The translations under genes were made by a program, and so were the position numbers. Positions 53,223 through 62,144 of a stretch of DNA of 64,000 bases are shown in pieces. Where the stretch lies: contig AP026073.1 of assembly GCA_024349765.1 (NCBI GenBank), forward strand, positions 3,038,001 to 3,102,000, read 5' to 3'. Below the pieces are notes generated by a model. That model had not been told where the DNA came from, searched no databases, and saw only the letters and a list, made by a program, of their open reading frames with translations. Source of the DNA: Streptomyces nigrescens. GTDB taxonomy: Bacteria; Actinomycetota; Actinomycetes; Streptomycetales; Streptomycetaceae. The first letter of the stretch is position 1, and the number at the start of each line of letters is the position of its first letter.

Positions 53223-54947
53223 ATGGCCGACCAGCTGCTGTTCAACCCGCGCACCTACGACCCGGCGCACTTCGACCCCGAGACCCGCAGGCTGCTGCGC
53301 GCCACCGTCGACTGGTTCGAGACCCGCGGCAAGCGCAAGCTGATCGAGGACTACCGCTCCCGCGCCTGGCTCGCGGACTTCCTCGCGTTCTCCGCGAAGG
53401 AAGGGCTGTTCGCGACCTTCCTCACCCCGGCCTCGGCCGCCGGCGAAGGGCAGCAGGACAAGCGCTGGGACACCGCCCGGATCGCCGCGCTCAACGAGAT
53501 CTTCGGCTTCTACGGGCTCGACTACTGGTACGCCTGGCAGGTCACCATCCTCGGACTCGGCCCGGTCTGGCAGAGCGACAACGCCGCCGCCCGCACCCGC
53601 GCGGCCGAACTCCTCGACCAGGGCGAGGTGTTCGCCTTCGGCCTGTCCGAGAAGGCGCACGGCGCCGACATCTACTCCACCGACATGCTGCTGGAGCCCG
53701 ACGGTGCCGGCGGCTTCCGCGCCACCGGCTCCAAGTACTACATCGGCAACGGCAACGCCGCCGGCCTGGTCTCCGTCTTCGGCCGCCGCACCGACATCGA
53801 GGGCCCCGACGGCTACGTCTTCTTCGCCGCCGACAGCCGCCACGAGGCGTACCACCTGGTGAAGAATGTCGTCGACTCCTCGAAGTACGTCAGCGAATTC
53901 CGCCTGGAGAACTACCCGGTCGGCCCCGACGACATCCTGCACACCGGCCGCGCCGCCTTCGACGCCGCCCTCAACACCGTCAACGTCGGCAAGTTCAACC
54001 TCTGCACCGGCGCCATCGGCATCTGCGAGCACGCGATGTACGAGGCCGTCACCCACGCCCAGAACCGCATCCTCTACGGCCGCCCGGTCACCGCCTTCCC
54101 GCACGTGCGCCGCGAACTGACCGACGCCTACGTCCGGCTCGTCGGCATGAAGCTGTTCAGCGACCGCGCCGTCGACTACTTCCGTTCCGCCGGCCCCGAC
54201 GACCGCCGCTACCTGCTCTTCAACCCCATGACGAAGATGAAGGTGACCACCGAGGGCGAGAAGGTCATCGACCTGATGTGGGACGTGATCGCCGCCAAGG
54301 GCTTCGAGAAGGACACCTACTTCGCCCAGGCCGCCACCGAGATCCGCGGCCTGCCGAAGCTGGAGGGCACCGTCCACGTCAACCTGGCGCTGATCCTCAA
54401 GTTCATGGGCAACCACCTGCTCGCCCCGGCCGAGTACCCGCCCGTGCCCACCCGCCTCGACGCGGCGGACGACGCGTTCCTCTTCCGCCAGGGGCCGGCC
54501 CGCGGCCTGGGCGCCATCCGCTTCCACGACTGGCGCGCCGCCTACGACGCCCACGCCCACCTCCCCAACGTCGCCCGCTTCCGCGAACAGGCCGACGCCC
54601 TCTGCGAGTTCGTCACCACCGCCGCACCCGACGAGAAGCAGAGCCGCGACCTGGACCTCCTCCTCGCCATCGGCCAGCTCTTCGCCCTGGTCGTGCACGG
54701 CCAGCTGATCCTGGAGCAGGCCGAGCTCACCACCCTCGACGAGGACGTGCTGGACGAACTCTTCGCCGTCCTGGTCAGGGACTTCTCCGCACACGCCGTC
54801 GAGCTGCACGGCAAGGACTCCGCCACCGAGGCACAGCAGGCCTGGGCCCTGGGCGCGGTCCGCCGCCCGGCCGTCGACGACGGCCGCTCGGCACGCGTCT
54901 GGGAGCGGGTGGAGGCGCTGGCCGGGGCTTACGAGATGGCTCCGTAA
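53223..54947 (+). CDS. Acyl-CoA dehydrogenase family protein
   Basis: A 574-residue flavoenzyme of the acyl-CoA dehydrogenase superfamily; it is longer than the ~380-residue core because of N- and C-terminal extensions. Core signatures are FAFGLSEKAHGADIYSTDML and TGSKYYIGNGNAAGLVSVFG (FAD/substrate region). Helices around YEAVTHAQNRILYGRPVTAF and GFEKDTYFAQAATEIRGLPK match the C-terminal domain. The catalytic Glu and substrate cannot be fixed. Regulation by the upstream PadR is likely. ATG 53223 has GGAAGG. A perfect hairpin follows. Confidence 0.9.
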   Translation: MADQLLFNPRTYDPAHFDPETRRLLRATVDWFETRGKRKLIEDYRSRAWLADFLAFSAKEGLFATFLTPASAAGEGQQDKRWDTARIAALNEIFGFYGLDYWYAWQVTILGLGPVWQSDNAAARTRAAELLDQGEVFAFGLSEKAHGADIYSTDMLLEPDGAGGFRATGSKYYIGNGNAAGLVSVFGRRTDIEGPDGYVFFAADSRHEAYHLVKNVVDSSKYVSEFRLENYPVGPDDILHTGRAAFDAALNTVNVGKFNLCTGAIGICEHAMYEAVTHAQNRILYGRPVTAFPHVRRELTDAYVRLVGMKLFSDRAVDYFRSAGPDDRRYLLFNPMTKMKVTTEGEKVIDLMWDVIAAKGFEKDTYFAQAATEIRGLPKLEGTVHVNLALILKFMGNHLLAPAEYPPVPTRLDAADDAFLFRQGPARGLGAIRFHDWRAAYDAHAHLPNVARFREQADALCEFVTTAAPDEKQSRDLDLLLAIGQLFALVVHGQLILEQAELTTLDEDVLDELFAVLVRDFSAHAVELHGKDSATEAQQAWALGAVRRPAVDDGRSARVWERVEALAGAYEMAP

Positions 54948-54988
54948 CACCAACGTGCCTACGTGGCAGGTCAGCTGACTGCGCATCA

Positions 54989-55022
54989 GGCCCGGCCGGC
55001 GTTCGAGGACGCCGGCCGGGCC
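54989..55022 (+). terminator. Terminator of the PadR/dehydrogenase operon
   Basis: GGCCCGGCCGGCGT (54989-55002) pairs perfectly with 55009-55022 around a TCGAGG loop, 42 bases after the dehydrogenase stop. Confidence 0.85.
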
Positions 55023-55093
55023 GCACTGCTGACGGTGCACCTCTCCGCACCCCCCATGGCCCGGGCCGCCGTCCCGTCCGGATACTGAGTGGC

Positions 55094-55837
55094 ATGGCTC
55101 TCTACGACACGCTCGGGGCGACGTACGGCCGGACCCGGCAGCCCGACCCGCGGATCGCCGCGCGGATCCGCGCCGCGCTCGGGGACGCCGCGGACGTGAT
55201 CAACGTGGGAGCGGGCACCGGCTCCTACGAGACACCGCACACCGTCCTCGCGGTCGAGCCCAGCCAGGTCATGCTCGCCCAGCGCCCGCCCGGCTCCGCG
55301 CCCGCCGTGTGTGCGGTCGCCGAACACCTCCCGCTGCCCGACGACGCCGCGGACGCCGTCATGGCGCTGCTGACCGTCCACCACTGGACCGACCTGGCGG
55401 CCGGGATCGCCGAACTGCGCCGGGTCGCCCGCCGCCGCATCGTCATCCTGACCTGGGACCAACAGGTCTTCCGCGAACGGTTCTGGCTCGTCCGGGACTA
55501 CCTCCCGCAGGCCGCCGCCTTCGACGACGCCCGCGCCATCCCGATCGACGACCTGGTCGCCCTGCTCGGCGGCGCGCGCGTGGAGCCCGTTCCGGTCCCG
55601 CACGACTGCACCGACGGGTTCGGCGCCGCGTACTGGCGACGCCCCCACGCCTACCTCGACCCGCAGGTGCGCGCCGGCATCTCCCTGCTCGCCCAGACCG
55701 GAGAGGACGCCCTCGCCCCCGGCCTGGCGGCGCTCGCCGATGACCTGGCGACCGGCCGGTGGCAGGAACGCCACGCCGACCTGCTCGCCCGCGACGCCCT
55801 TGACGTCGGCTACCGGCTGCTGGTCGCGGACTACTGA
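55094..55837 (+). CDS. SAM-dependent class I methyltransferase
   Basis: A 247-residue methyltransferase. Motif I is VINVGAGTGSYE near residue 36, the acidic loop is TVLAVEPSQVM, and post-I/II/III motifs follow as HLPLPDDAADAVMALLTVHH and ELRRVARRRIVILTW. It resembles the UbiE/Type-11 group; the substrate is unknown. ATG 55094 is close to a GATACT -10-like sequence (55081-55086), so the transcript may be nearly leaderless. Its end overlaps the convergent GNAT gene by 7 bases. Confidence 0.88.
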   Translation: MALYDTLGATYGRTRQPDPRIAARIRAALGDAADVINVGAGTGSYETPHTVLAVEPSQVMLAQRPPGSAPAVCAVAEHLPLPDDAADAVMALLTVHHWTDLAAGIAELRRVARRRIVILTWDQQVFRERFWLVRDYLPQAAAFDDARAIPIDDLVALLGGARVEPVPVPHDCTDGFGAAYWRRPHAYLDPQVRAGISLLAQTGEDALAPGLAALADDLATGRWQERHADLLARDALDVGYRLLVADY

Positions 55838-56400
55838 CGCACCGTCCGCTGCTCCCATTCGGCCCTGGTCAGGGCGTACTCGACCTCGCCGTGCTCGGAA
55901 CCGGGGATGGCGTCGGGCCAGTCACCGACGTAGGTGCGGACGTGGCGCAGGCCGGCCTTCTCCATCACCCGTCGTGAGGCGGCGTTGACGGCCATGGTGT
56001 TCGCGGTCACCCGCTGCACGCCGAGTTCGGTGAATCCCTTGCGGATCAAGGCCCGAGAGCCCTCGGTGGCATAGCCGTGGCCCCAGGCGGCCCGGCGCAG
56101 GCGGTAGCCGAGCTCGACCACGGCCGGGCCGTCCTCCTCGACGGGACGGAACTCGAACCAGCCGAGGAACGCCCGGGTCTCCTTGGCCTCGGCGGCCCAG
56201 TAGCCGACGGTTCCGGTCGCCGGGAAGGAGTGCCGCAGGCGCGGCAGGTGCTCGGTGCGGATCGTCTCGCGCGGCGTCGGCCGCCCGCCGTTGAGGTACC
56301 GCATCACCTCGGGGTCGCCGTCCAGCTCGACCAGCCGGTCCACGTCCCCTGCGGTGAACGGGCGCAGCGCCATCCGCGCGGTCTCCAGGAAGGTGCTCAT
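55831..56400 (-). CDS. GNAT-family acetyltransferase (RimJ/RimL type)
   Basis: A 189-residue acetyltransferase of the RimJ/RimL branch. It shows TARMALRPFTAGDVDRLVEL at the N-terminus, the acetyl-CoA-binding stretch ELGYRLRRAAWGHGYATEGS and the end motif NAASRRVMEKAGLRHVRTYV. It transfers an acetyl group to an amine, possibly a protein N-terminus or small molecule. ATG 56400 has GAGGAG upstream, inside a 12-base tandem repeat. The frame is continuous in phase with the upstream CHAT-TPR gene, separated by its TAG and 22 codons, so the two genes are probably cotranscribed. Confidence 0.9.
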   Translation of the reverse strand: MSTFLETARMALRPFTAGDVDRLVELDGDPEVMRYLNGGRPTPRETIRTEHLPRLRHSFPATGTVGYWAAEAKETRAFLGWFEFRPVEEDGPAVVELGYRLRRAAWGHGYATEGSRALIRKGFTELGVQRVTANTMAVNAASRRVMEKAGLRHVRTYVGDWPDAIPGSEHGEVEYALTRAEWEQRTVRQ

Positions 56401-56406
56401 ACGCTC

Positions 56407-56454
56407 CTCGTGCGGCTGCTCGTGCGGCTGCTCGTGCGGCTGTTCGTTCGGTGG
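56407..56454. repeat. 12-bp tandem repeat before the GNAT gene
   Basis: CTCGTGCGGCTG occurs three times head to tail (56407-56442) with a fourth degenerate copy (56443-56454). Read on the minus strand it would encode QPHE repeats, in phase with both flanking genes. A repeat of this type can change copy number by slippage without breaking the phase, since each unit is four codons. Confidence 0.85.
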
Positions 56455-56466
56455 CTCGGACAGGCT

Positions 56467-59400
56467 CTACGCCCCGGCGTGAAGATAGCTCGCCCACAAG
56501 GACGGGGTGGCCGGGAAGCGGTCGCGTACGGCGCGCAGGGTGTGGTGGAGGGCGGCCGCGGCACGGTCGGGGGCGAGTCTTCCCCGGGGGCCGGTGGTCA
56601 GATGGGTGTAGAAGGACTCCGCGATCTCGGCGGCAAGGCGGTCGTTGATCGGCCACAGCGTTCCGATGACATGGGGGAATCCGGCCAGCTGGAAGGCGCT
56701 GGTGAGATGGATGGCCTCGTCCAGGAGGCGAGGGCCGCCCGGCGCCGCCGAGCTGCAGGCGGAGAGGTAGGCCAGGCGTGCGTGGTCGAGGTCGACCCGG
56801 GCCAGGGCGGAGACCGTCAACGGTGTCGTGGCGTGGTCGTGCAGCAGCAGCCGGCTCTGCGACGGGTCGGCGGGGTCGCTCGCGCCGTGGCAGGCGAAGT
56901 GGGCCACGCCGCACTGGGGGAGACGGGCGAGGACGCTCGCCGTGGTCGGGGTCTCGGCGGCGGGTGGCGGGCACACGTCGTCGTGGGCGACGGGCGGTTC
57001 GGTGAGCGGGACCGGCCGGGGGAGGAGCGGCCGGATCCGGCGCACTTCCTCGGGGACGTACCGCAGGGGGCTCTGCCCAGGGGTGGTCGGCATGGCGACG
57101 ATCAGCGACCGGGACCGGTCCGCGGACCGGGCCTGACGCCTGCGGGCGTGCCGCAGGGCGCGGACGGTGGGGGTGTACGAGGAGATCACGCGGTCCATCA
57201 GGGTACGGGGGGCCGGTCCCCGTGCGGGCTCGGTGTGGAACCCGGCGGCGTGCAGGGGCAGCAGCCCCAGCGGTCCACCCGGTGTCCACCACACGCGGGG
57301 CAGCGGCCGACCGTCCTGGCCCGTGGGCGTCCCCTCGCCCGTTGGCACCTCCTCGCCCGTGGGGACCGCTTCACCCATGGCGGCGAGGGCGGACAGGACC
57401 GGCTCGACCGCGGCCTCCCACAGCCATTCCAGTGTGCGGCGCAGGGTCTGCTGCGCGGCGACCCGGTCGCCGTCCGGCGCGGTCGCCTCGGCCAGCGCGC
57501 GGGAGAAGACGCCGACCCGGTCGAGGACGGAGTCCCGGTCGAGCCGCGGCAGCGGACAGGAGCCGACGCCGTGACGGGTGAGCAGGATCGCGTCACTGCG
57601 GTAGCGGCTGACGTTGAGGGTCACCACCGGGCCATGAGCGGCTTCCGCCAAGAGCTCGTCGAGGCCCGGCGGCAGGCCGAAGGTCGTGAATCCGGCGCAG
57701 GCCCGGATGCGGCGCAGCACGTCGTCGAGCTCCCCGGCGAGCCGATGGCGCTCGGCTCCGATGCCTCCGGGCCGGACTCCGCCGATCCCGGCGGGGATCA
57801 CGGCGGTGTCCTGGTCGAGCAGTTCGCGGAGTGCGCAGAAACGGCCGGCGAGCCGGGGATGCTGCTCGGTGAGCTCGGTCAAGTCGCCGCGGACATCGAG
57901 GGATTGGGCCAGGAGCACGCCTCGCCCGGCCTCCGAGAGCCGCAGGGCGCGGGTGGCGCGTTCGGACGGTGTGCCGCCCTCGGGATCGGCCAGGGCCAGG
58001 GCCGCCGCGTCGGCGGCGAGACCCTCGGCGTGGGCGCCGAGAGCATGCTGCTGGTCACCCCGCCGCAGCCGGCGTGGCGCCACCTCGGGCAGCATCAGCA
58101 CCGCCCGCTCCAGGAACGCGGCGGCCCGCACCGGCGCCGAAGCCGCCACCAGTTCCGCCGCGTTACGGGCCGCGCGGACGCGCAACCAAGGCGCACCCGC
58201 TTTCATGGTGGCGGCCTGCTCCCACGCGTCCAGCGCTTCGTCACGGTCCCGGGCCGCACCGGAACGATCGAACCTCATGGCCAGGGCGTTGCCCAGGTTG
58301 GCCAGGTATGCGGAGCGGTGGCCATGGTCGTGCGGAGTGGCCCGGACCGCCTCGCGCCCCAGCCTCGCCGCTTCGTCCAGATCCGCGGGCACACCGCTGT
58401 GCTCGTAACGCTCTCGCAGGGCGATGCCGAGGTTGTTGAGGTACAGGGCATGGTCCGGGTGGTCGTCGGGAGTGGCCCGCGCGGCCGCTCGCCCGGTCTC
58501 CACGGCCTCGTCCAGGTACGCGAGGTCGCCCGTCCGCGCGAAGCACTGCTGCAGGGTCAGCGCGAGGCTGGTCAGGTGCGCGGCGTGATCGGGGTGCGGG
58601 GAGGGGGCGAGGTGGTCGGAGGAGGCGTGGTGGACGGCGTGGTGGACGGCGTGGTCGGGGTGGTCGGGCCGGTCCGGAGGGGCGTCGGGAAGGGTGCGGG
58701 CCGCCGCCCGCCCCGCCTCGACCGCTTCCTCCAGATCGCCGAGCGCGCCGGTGCGTTCGGCACGCATCCGCAGCACGATGCCCAGGCCGGCCAACTGGCG
58801 TGCGTGGCCGATGCGGTCGTCGGGGGTGAGCCGCACCGCCAGGCGTGCCGCCCGTACGGCCTCGTCCAGGTCCGCCAGCTGCCCCGTCCAGTCGAACCGG
58901 GTCCGCAGGACGAGGCAGAGGGTGTGCAGGCACCTGGCACGTTCGGGGTGGTCGGCGGGGAGGGCGTGCACCGCCGCCCGTCCTGCCTCGACCGCTTCGT
59001 CCAGATCGGCGAGTGCGCCGCTGCGGGAGAAACGGAACCACAGCGCGAGGCCGAGATTGGACAGGAACGTCGGTCGGCCCGGATCGCCGTCCGACGTGCC
59101 GCGGACGCCGGCGCGGACCGCGTCCACCGCTTCGCCGACCCCCGTGGCGTCGCGGGTGTGCTCGACGCGGACGAGCAGAGTGACGCCGAAGTTGCCCCGG
59201 TGGGTGGCGCTGTGGGGGTGAGCGTCCGTCGCGCCCTCGACGGCCGCCCTCCCCGCCGCCACGGCTTCGTCGAGATCAGCGGGCACACGGCCGCGTTCGA
59301 ACCGCATCCGCAGGGCGATGCCCAGGTTGGAGAGATGGTCGGCACGACCGAGGTGTGCGCGGGGAGTGCTGCGGACGGCCTCCCGTCCCGCCTCGACCGC

Positions 59401-60600
59401 TTCGTCCAAGTCGGCGATCGCACCGGCCCGTTCGTACCGCAGTTGCAGCCGGATGCCGAGGTTGTTGAGGTGAACGGCGCGGTGGAGCGGATCGGCCGGG
59501 GCGGCCCGCACCGCGGCCCGGGCCACCTCCACGGCCTCGTCCAGCGCCGCCCGCTCCCCGGAACGCTCGAAGCGCTGCTGCAGCACGACACCGAGCTCAT
59601 GGAGGCAACGGGCACGCTCGGGGTCATCACTGTCGGCACTCCGGACGGCCTCGCGTGCCCACTCGACGGCCTCGTCCGCATCCGCCAGGTCTCCCGTGCG
59701 CGCGAACCGGGCCCGCAGGGCCTGCACCAGGGTGCTCGCGTAGCTGGCCGGACCGGGGTGGCCGGCTGCCGCGGCCCGCACCGCCGCTCGGCCGCACTCC
59801 ACCGCATCGTCCAGGTCAGCCGCCGCGTCCGTCCGGTCGAAACGGTCCCGGAGTACGGACGTGAGGTTGTGCAGATGCATCGCGCGGTGCGGGCTGTCCT
59901 CAGGGGTGGCCCGGACGGCCGCACGCGCCGTCTCCACCGCGGCGTCCTGATCCTGCGGCACGCCCGTGCACCCGAACCGCCTCTGCAGGGCGACGGCCAG
60001 GTCCGAGAGCAGCATGGGGTAGTAGGGATGACCGTCAGGGGTGGCCCGGACGGCCGCGTCGATCGCGGTCACCGCCTCGTCCGCGTCCGCCGCCTCCCCG
60101 AGGTGTTCGAACCGCCGCTGTAAGGCAGTTCCGAGGTTCGCCAGCGCCCCGGGCCACTCGGGGGCGTCGGCGGGGGTGTGCTCCGCGATCCGCCGCCACA
60201 GGGCGACGAGCGAGGTCAGGAAGGCCGGGCCGGCATCCGTCTCCGACGCGTACGCGAGCCCGTCCAACCCGGCCGGGACGGCCCGTTCGGCGAGCGCGGT
60301 GAGCAGCGGGCGCGGCAGGTCGTCGTCCCGTCCCGCGATGAAGCACGGCGTGAAGAAGCGGAGTGCGTCCGCCACGTCCGGTCCGGCCAGCGCTTCGGGA
60401 AGAGCCTGAGCACGCGCGTGGTGCAGCCGGCCCAGGGCGTGCGCGGCCTCCACGTCGAGGGGATCGCCGGCGATGATCGCGGCCAGCCGGTGGGCTTCCG
60501 CACGCGCCGCCGCCGCGAGCACCACGGAGGCGTCCCCGGTCGCGGCCACCTGGTCGACGCGCGCCCGCACCGCCGCCAGGAGTTCGTCACGCTGTCCCAC
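56467..60600 (-). CDS. TPR-CHAT caspase-fold protease-like protein
   Basis: A 1377-residue protein. Residues ~130-860 hold about a dozen TPR-like repeats of roughly 53 residues, each close to NLGIALRMRFERG plus DLDEAVEAGRAAV, followed by a His/Pro-rich insert near 640 and a linker. The C-terminal CHAT domain has catalytic His1238 (HFACHGASDP) and Cys1282 (YLSACSSAAPGG). CHAT proteases are caspase-fold enzymes often triggered by a sensor module, and TPRs probably hold or sense the partner. GTG 60600 is preceded by a plausible GGGAGG. It is divergent from the small-protein/membrane-protein pair at 60645-62122, and its stop is in phase with the GNAT gene downstream. Confidence 0.92.
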   Translation of the reverse strand: MGQRDELLAAVRARVDQVAATGDASVVLAAAARAEAHRLAAIIAGDPLDVEAAHALGRLHHARAQALPEALAGPDVADALRFFTPCFIAGRDDDLPRPLLTALAERAVPAGLDGLAYASETDAGPAFLTSLVALWRRIAEHTPADAPEWPGALANLGTALQRRFEHLGEAADADEAVTAIDAAVRATPDGHPYYPMLLSDLAVALQRRFGCTGVPQDQDAAVETARAAVRATPEDSPHRAMHLHNLTSVLRDRFDRTDAAADLDDAVECGRAAVRAAAAGHPGPASYASTLVQALRARFARTGDLADADEAVEWAREAVRSADSDDPERARCLHELGVVLQQRFERSGERAALDEAVEVARAAVRAAPADPLHRAVHLNNLGIRLQLRYERAGAIADLDEAVEAGREAVRSTPRAHLGRADHLSNLGIALRMRFERGRVPADLDEAVAAGRAAVEGATDAHPHSATHRGNFGVTLLVRVEHTRDATGVGEAVDAVRAGVRGTSDGDPGRPTFLSNLGLALWFRFSRSGALADLDEAVEAGRAAVHALPADHPERARCLHTLCLVLRTRFDWTGQLADLDEAVRAARLAVRLTPDDRIGHARQLAGLGIVLRMRAERTGALGDLEEAVEAGRAAARTLPDAPPDRPDHPDHAVHHAVHHASSDHLAPSPHPDHAAHLTSLALTLQQCFARTGDLAYLDEAVETGRAAARATPDDHPDHALYLNNLGIALRERYEHSGVPADLDEAARLGREAVRATPHDHGHRSAYLANLGNALAMRFDRSGAARDRDEALDAWEQAATMKAGAPWLRVRAARNAAELVAASAPVRAAAFLERAVLMLPEVAPRRLRRGDQQHALGAHAEGLAADAAALALADPEGGTPSERATRALRLSEAGRGVLLAQSLDVRGDLTELTEQHPRLAGRFCALRELLDQDTAVIPAGIGGVRPGGIGAERHRLAGELDDVLRRIRACAGFTTFGLPPGLDELLAEAAHGPVVTLNVSRYRSDAILLTRHGVGSCPLPRLDRDSVLDRVGVFSRALAEATAPDGDRVAAQQTLRRTLEWLWEAAVEPVLSALAAMGEAVPTGEEVPTGEGTPTGQDGRPLPRVWWTPGGPLGLLPLHAAGFHTEPARGPAPRTLMDRVISSYTPTVRALRHARRRQARSADRSRSLIVAMPTTPGQSPLRYVPEEVRRIRPLLPRPVPLTEPPVAHDDVCPPPAAETPTTASVLARLPQCGVAHFACHGASDPADPSQSRLLLHDHATTPLTVSALARVDLDHARLAYLSACSSAAPGGPRLLDEAIHLTSAFQLAGFPHVIGTLWPINDRLAAEIAESFYTHLTTGPRGRLAPDRAAAALHHTLRAVRDRFPATPSLWASYLHAGA

Positions 60601-60644
60601 CGAGCCTCCCCGTCCGCACCGATCTCACGCACCAATTGGGCACA

Positions 60645-61175
60645 ATGGAACGCCAGTTGACGGGACAGCTCAAGGCGGAACACCGCGCCGACGGCGGGCG
60701 GCCCGGGAGAGGCCGCCGAACCGACGGCGAAGGGGGCACAGCAGGGATGTGGGGAGGCAGCGGTGGCGACGGCGCCGGCAGTGGCGGTGACGGTGGCCAA
60801 GGGGCGTACGCACCGGACGCGCGCGAGGACATCGCCTATGTCTGCGACCAACTGGACCGCATCCGGGCGACCTTGGAGGCGTACGGCACCGACGGCGCGG
60901 CTCCCCTGGAGCGGCTACTGGCGGCGCTGCGCGCAGGGGGAGACCTCGGGCCACCGCTCGACGTGCTCCACGAGGCGCTGCTGGCCGCCGGCGACGCCGC
61001 GGGTGTCAACGGCCGCGCCCGCGGGCTGACCCCGCTCGGCATCACCTCGCCGGCGCCTGACGAGTGGGTCCTGCTGTGCCCGGCCGGGCTCTGTGCGCGC
61101 CATGCCTGGCCCGACCGCGGCGAGCCCCCGCGCTGCCGCATCAGCGACCGGCCCCTGCGCAGGGAACGGCTGTAG
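60645..61175 (+). CDS. Small CHAT-linked protein of unknown function
   Basis: Up to 176 residues. The N-terminal part is low-complexity (Gly/Asp/Arg-rich) and could be non-coding; ATG 60747 is an alternative start. The conserved-looking part begins DIAYVCDQLDRIRATLEAYG, then PPLDVLHEALLAAGDAAGVN, and ends with a Cys-rich basic tail (LLCPAGLCARHAWP, PRCRISDRPLRRERL). No known domain is recognised. It starts divergently from the CHAT gene and is followed by a membrane protein after two bases, so the three genes probably form one system. Confidence 0.72.
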   Translation: MERQLTGQLKAEHRADGGRPGRGRRTDGEGGTAGMWGGSGGDGAGSGGDGGQGAYAPDAREDIAYVCDQLDRIRATLEAYGTDGAAPLERLLAALRAGGDLGPPLDVLHEALLAAGDAAGVNGRARGLTPLGITSPAPDEWVLLCPAGLCARHAWPDRGEPPRCRISDRPLRRERL

Positions 61176-61177
61176 CG

Positions 61178-62122
61178 GTGGGCGGCTTCCTGAGCGCCCT
61201 GGGGCAGAAGCTCGCCGAGCGCTGGCTGACCCTCCTGGTCCTGCCCGGCGCCCTCTTCCTGGCCACCGCCACCGTCGCCGCGACCCTGGGCCAGGCCCAC
61301 GCCCTGGACCCGCACCGCCTCACCGACCGGCTCACCCGCTGGGCCCAGACCCCCGCCGCCACCACCGTCGGCGGTCAGGTCGTCCTGCTCGGTGCGGTCC
61401 TCGCCGCGGCCGCGGCGGCCGGACTGGTCGCCCAGGGCCTGGGCGTACTGGTCCAGCGCGGCACGCTGGCCCCCGACTGGGAGACCTGGCCGGTCCCGCT
61501 GCGGCAGTGGGCCCGAGCCCGCGTCGCCGGCCGCCGGGCCCGCTGGCACGCCGCGGCGCACCGCTACCGACAGCAGCGGGACGCCGACGCCCGCGCCCTC
61601 GCCCGCGACGGACTCCGGGCCGACCGGGCCCCGCGCCGGGCCGCGCTCGAAGCGCTGCGGCGCCTCGCCGCCGAGGAACCCGCCCGGCCCACCTGGAGCG
61701 GCGACCGGATCCACGCCGTCTCCGTACGACTGGAACGCGACCACCACCTCGATCTGGCCGTGCTGTGGCCGCACCTGTGGCTGGTGCTGCCCGACACCAC
61801 CCGCGCTGAGATCACCGCCGCCGAGCAGGCCCTCACCCGGGCCGTCACCCTGGCGGGTTGGTCCGTGCCGTACGCCGCGCTGACCGTGTGGTGGTGGCCC
61901 GCCGCCCCGCTCGCCGCGGCCCTCGCCCTGACCGCCAGGTACCGCATCCACGCCGCCGTCGACACCTACGCCCAGCTGCTGGAAGCCGCCGTCCGTCTGC
62001 ACCTCGGGGAGCTGGCCGCCCAGCTCGGCGTCGACCACCCGGGCCCGGCGGCACCCGCGCTCGGCGACGCCCTCATGCAACAGCTCCGCCCCCGTACCCC
62101 GCCGGAAGGGCACGGCGGATGA
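61178..62122 (+). CDS. Membrane protein coupled to the CHAT-linked small gene
   Basis: A 314-residue membrane protein. There are helices near residues 12-35 (WLTLLVLPGALFLATATVAA) and 66-90 (VVLLGAVLAAAAAAGLVAQG). A soluble Arg-rich, Trp-containing region follows (GRRARWHAAAHRYRQQRDAD), then further hydrophobic helices near 225-260 (PYAALTVWWWPAAPLAAALA) and an amphipathic C-terminus. GTG 61178 comes two bases after the upstream stop with AGGGAACGG before it. The family is not recognised. A membrane anchor or pore-like partner for a CHAT protease is possible by analogy only. Confidence 0.8.
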   Translation: MGGFLSALGQKLAERWLTLLVLPGALFLATATVAATLGQAHALDPHRLTDRLTRWAQTPAATTVGGQVVLLGAVLAAAAAAGLVAQGLGVLVQRGTLAPDWETWPVPLRQWARARVAGRRARWHAAAHRYRQQRDADARALARDGLRADRAPRRAALEALRRLAAEEPARPTWSGDRIHAVSVRLERDHHLDLAVLWPHLWLVLPDTTRAEITAAEQALTRAVTLAGWSVPYAALTVWWWPAAPLAAALALTARYRIHAAVDTYAQLLEAAVRLHLGELAAQLGVDHPGPAAPALGDALMQQLRPRTPPEGHGG

Positions 62123-62144
62123 CGGGGGAGGGGTGAGCCGGCGG

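Noticed and set aside
58500-60100. Regularly spaced DNA repeats of about 160 bp
   Set aside because: They are the coding repeats of the TPR region, diverged at DNA level and fully explained by the protein.
56077-60123. 1348-codon plus-strand frame opposite the CHAT-TPR gene
   Set aside because: It mirrors the TPR repeats in antisense, giving a repetitive Arg/Gly/Val product; no start site support.
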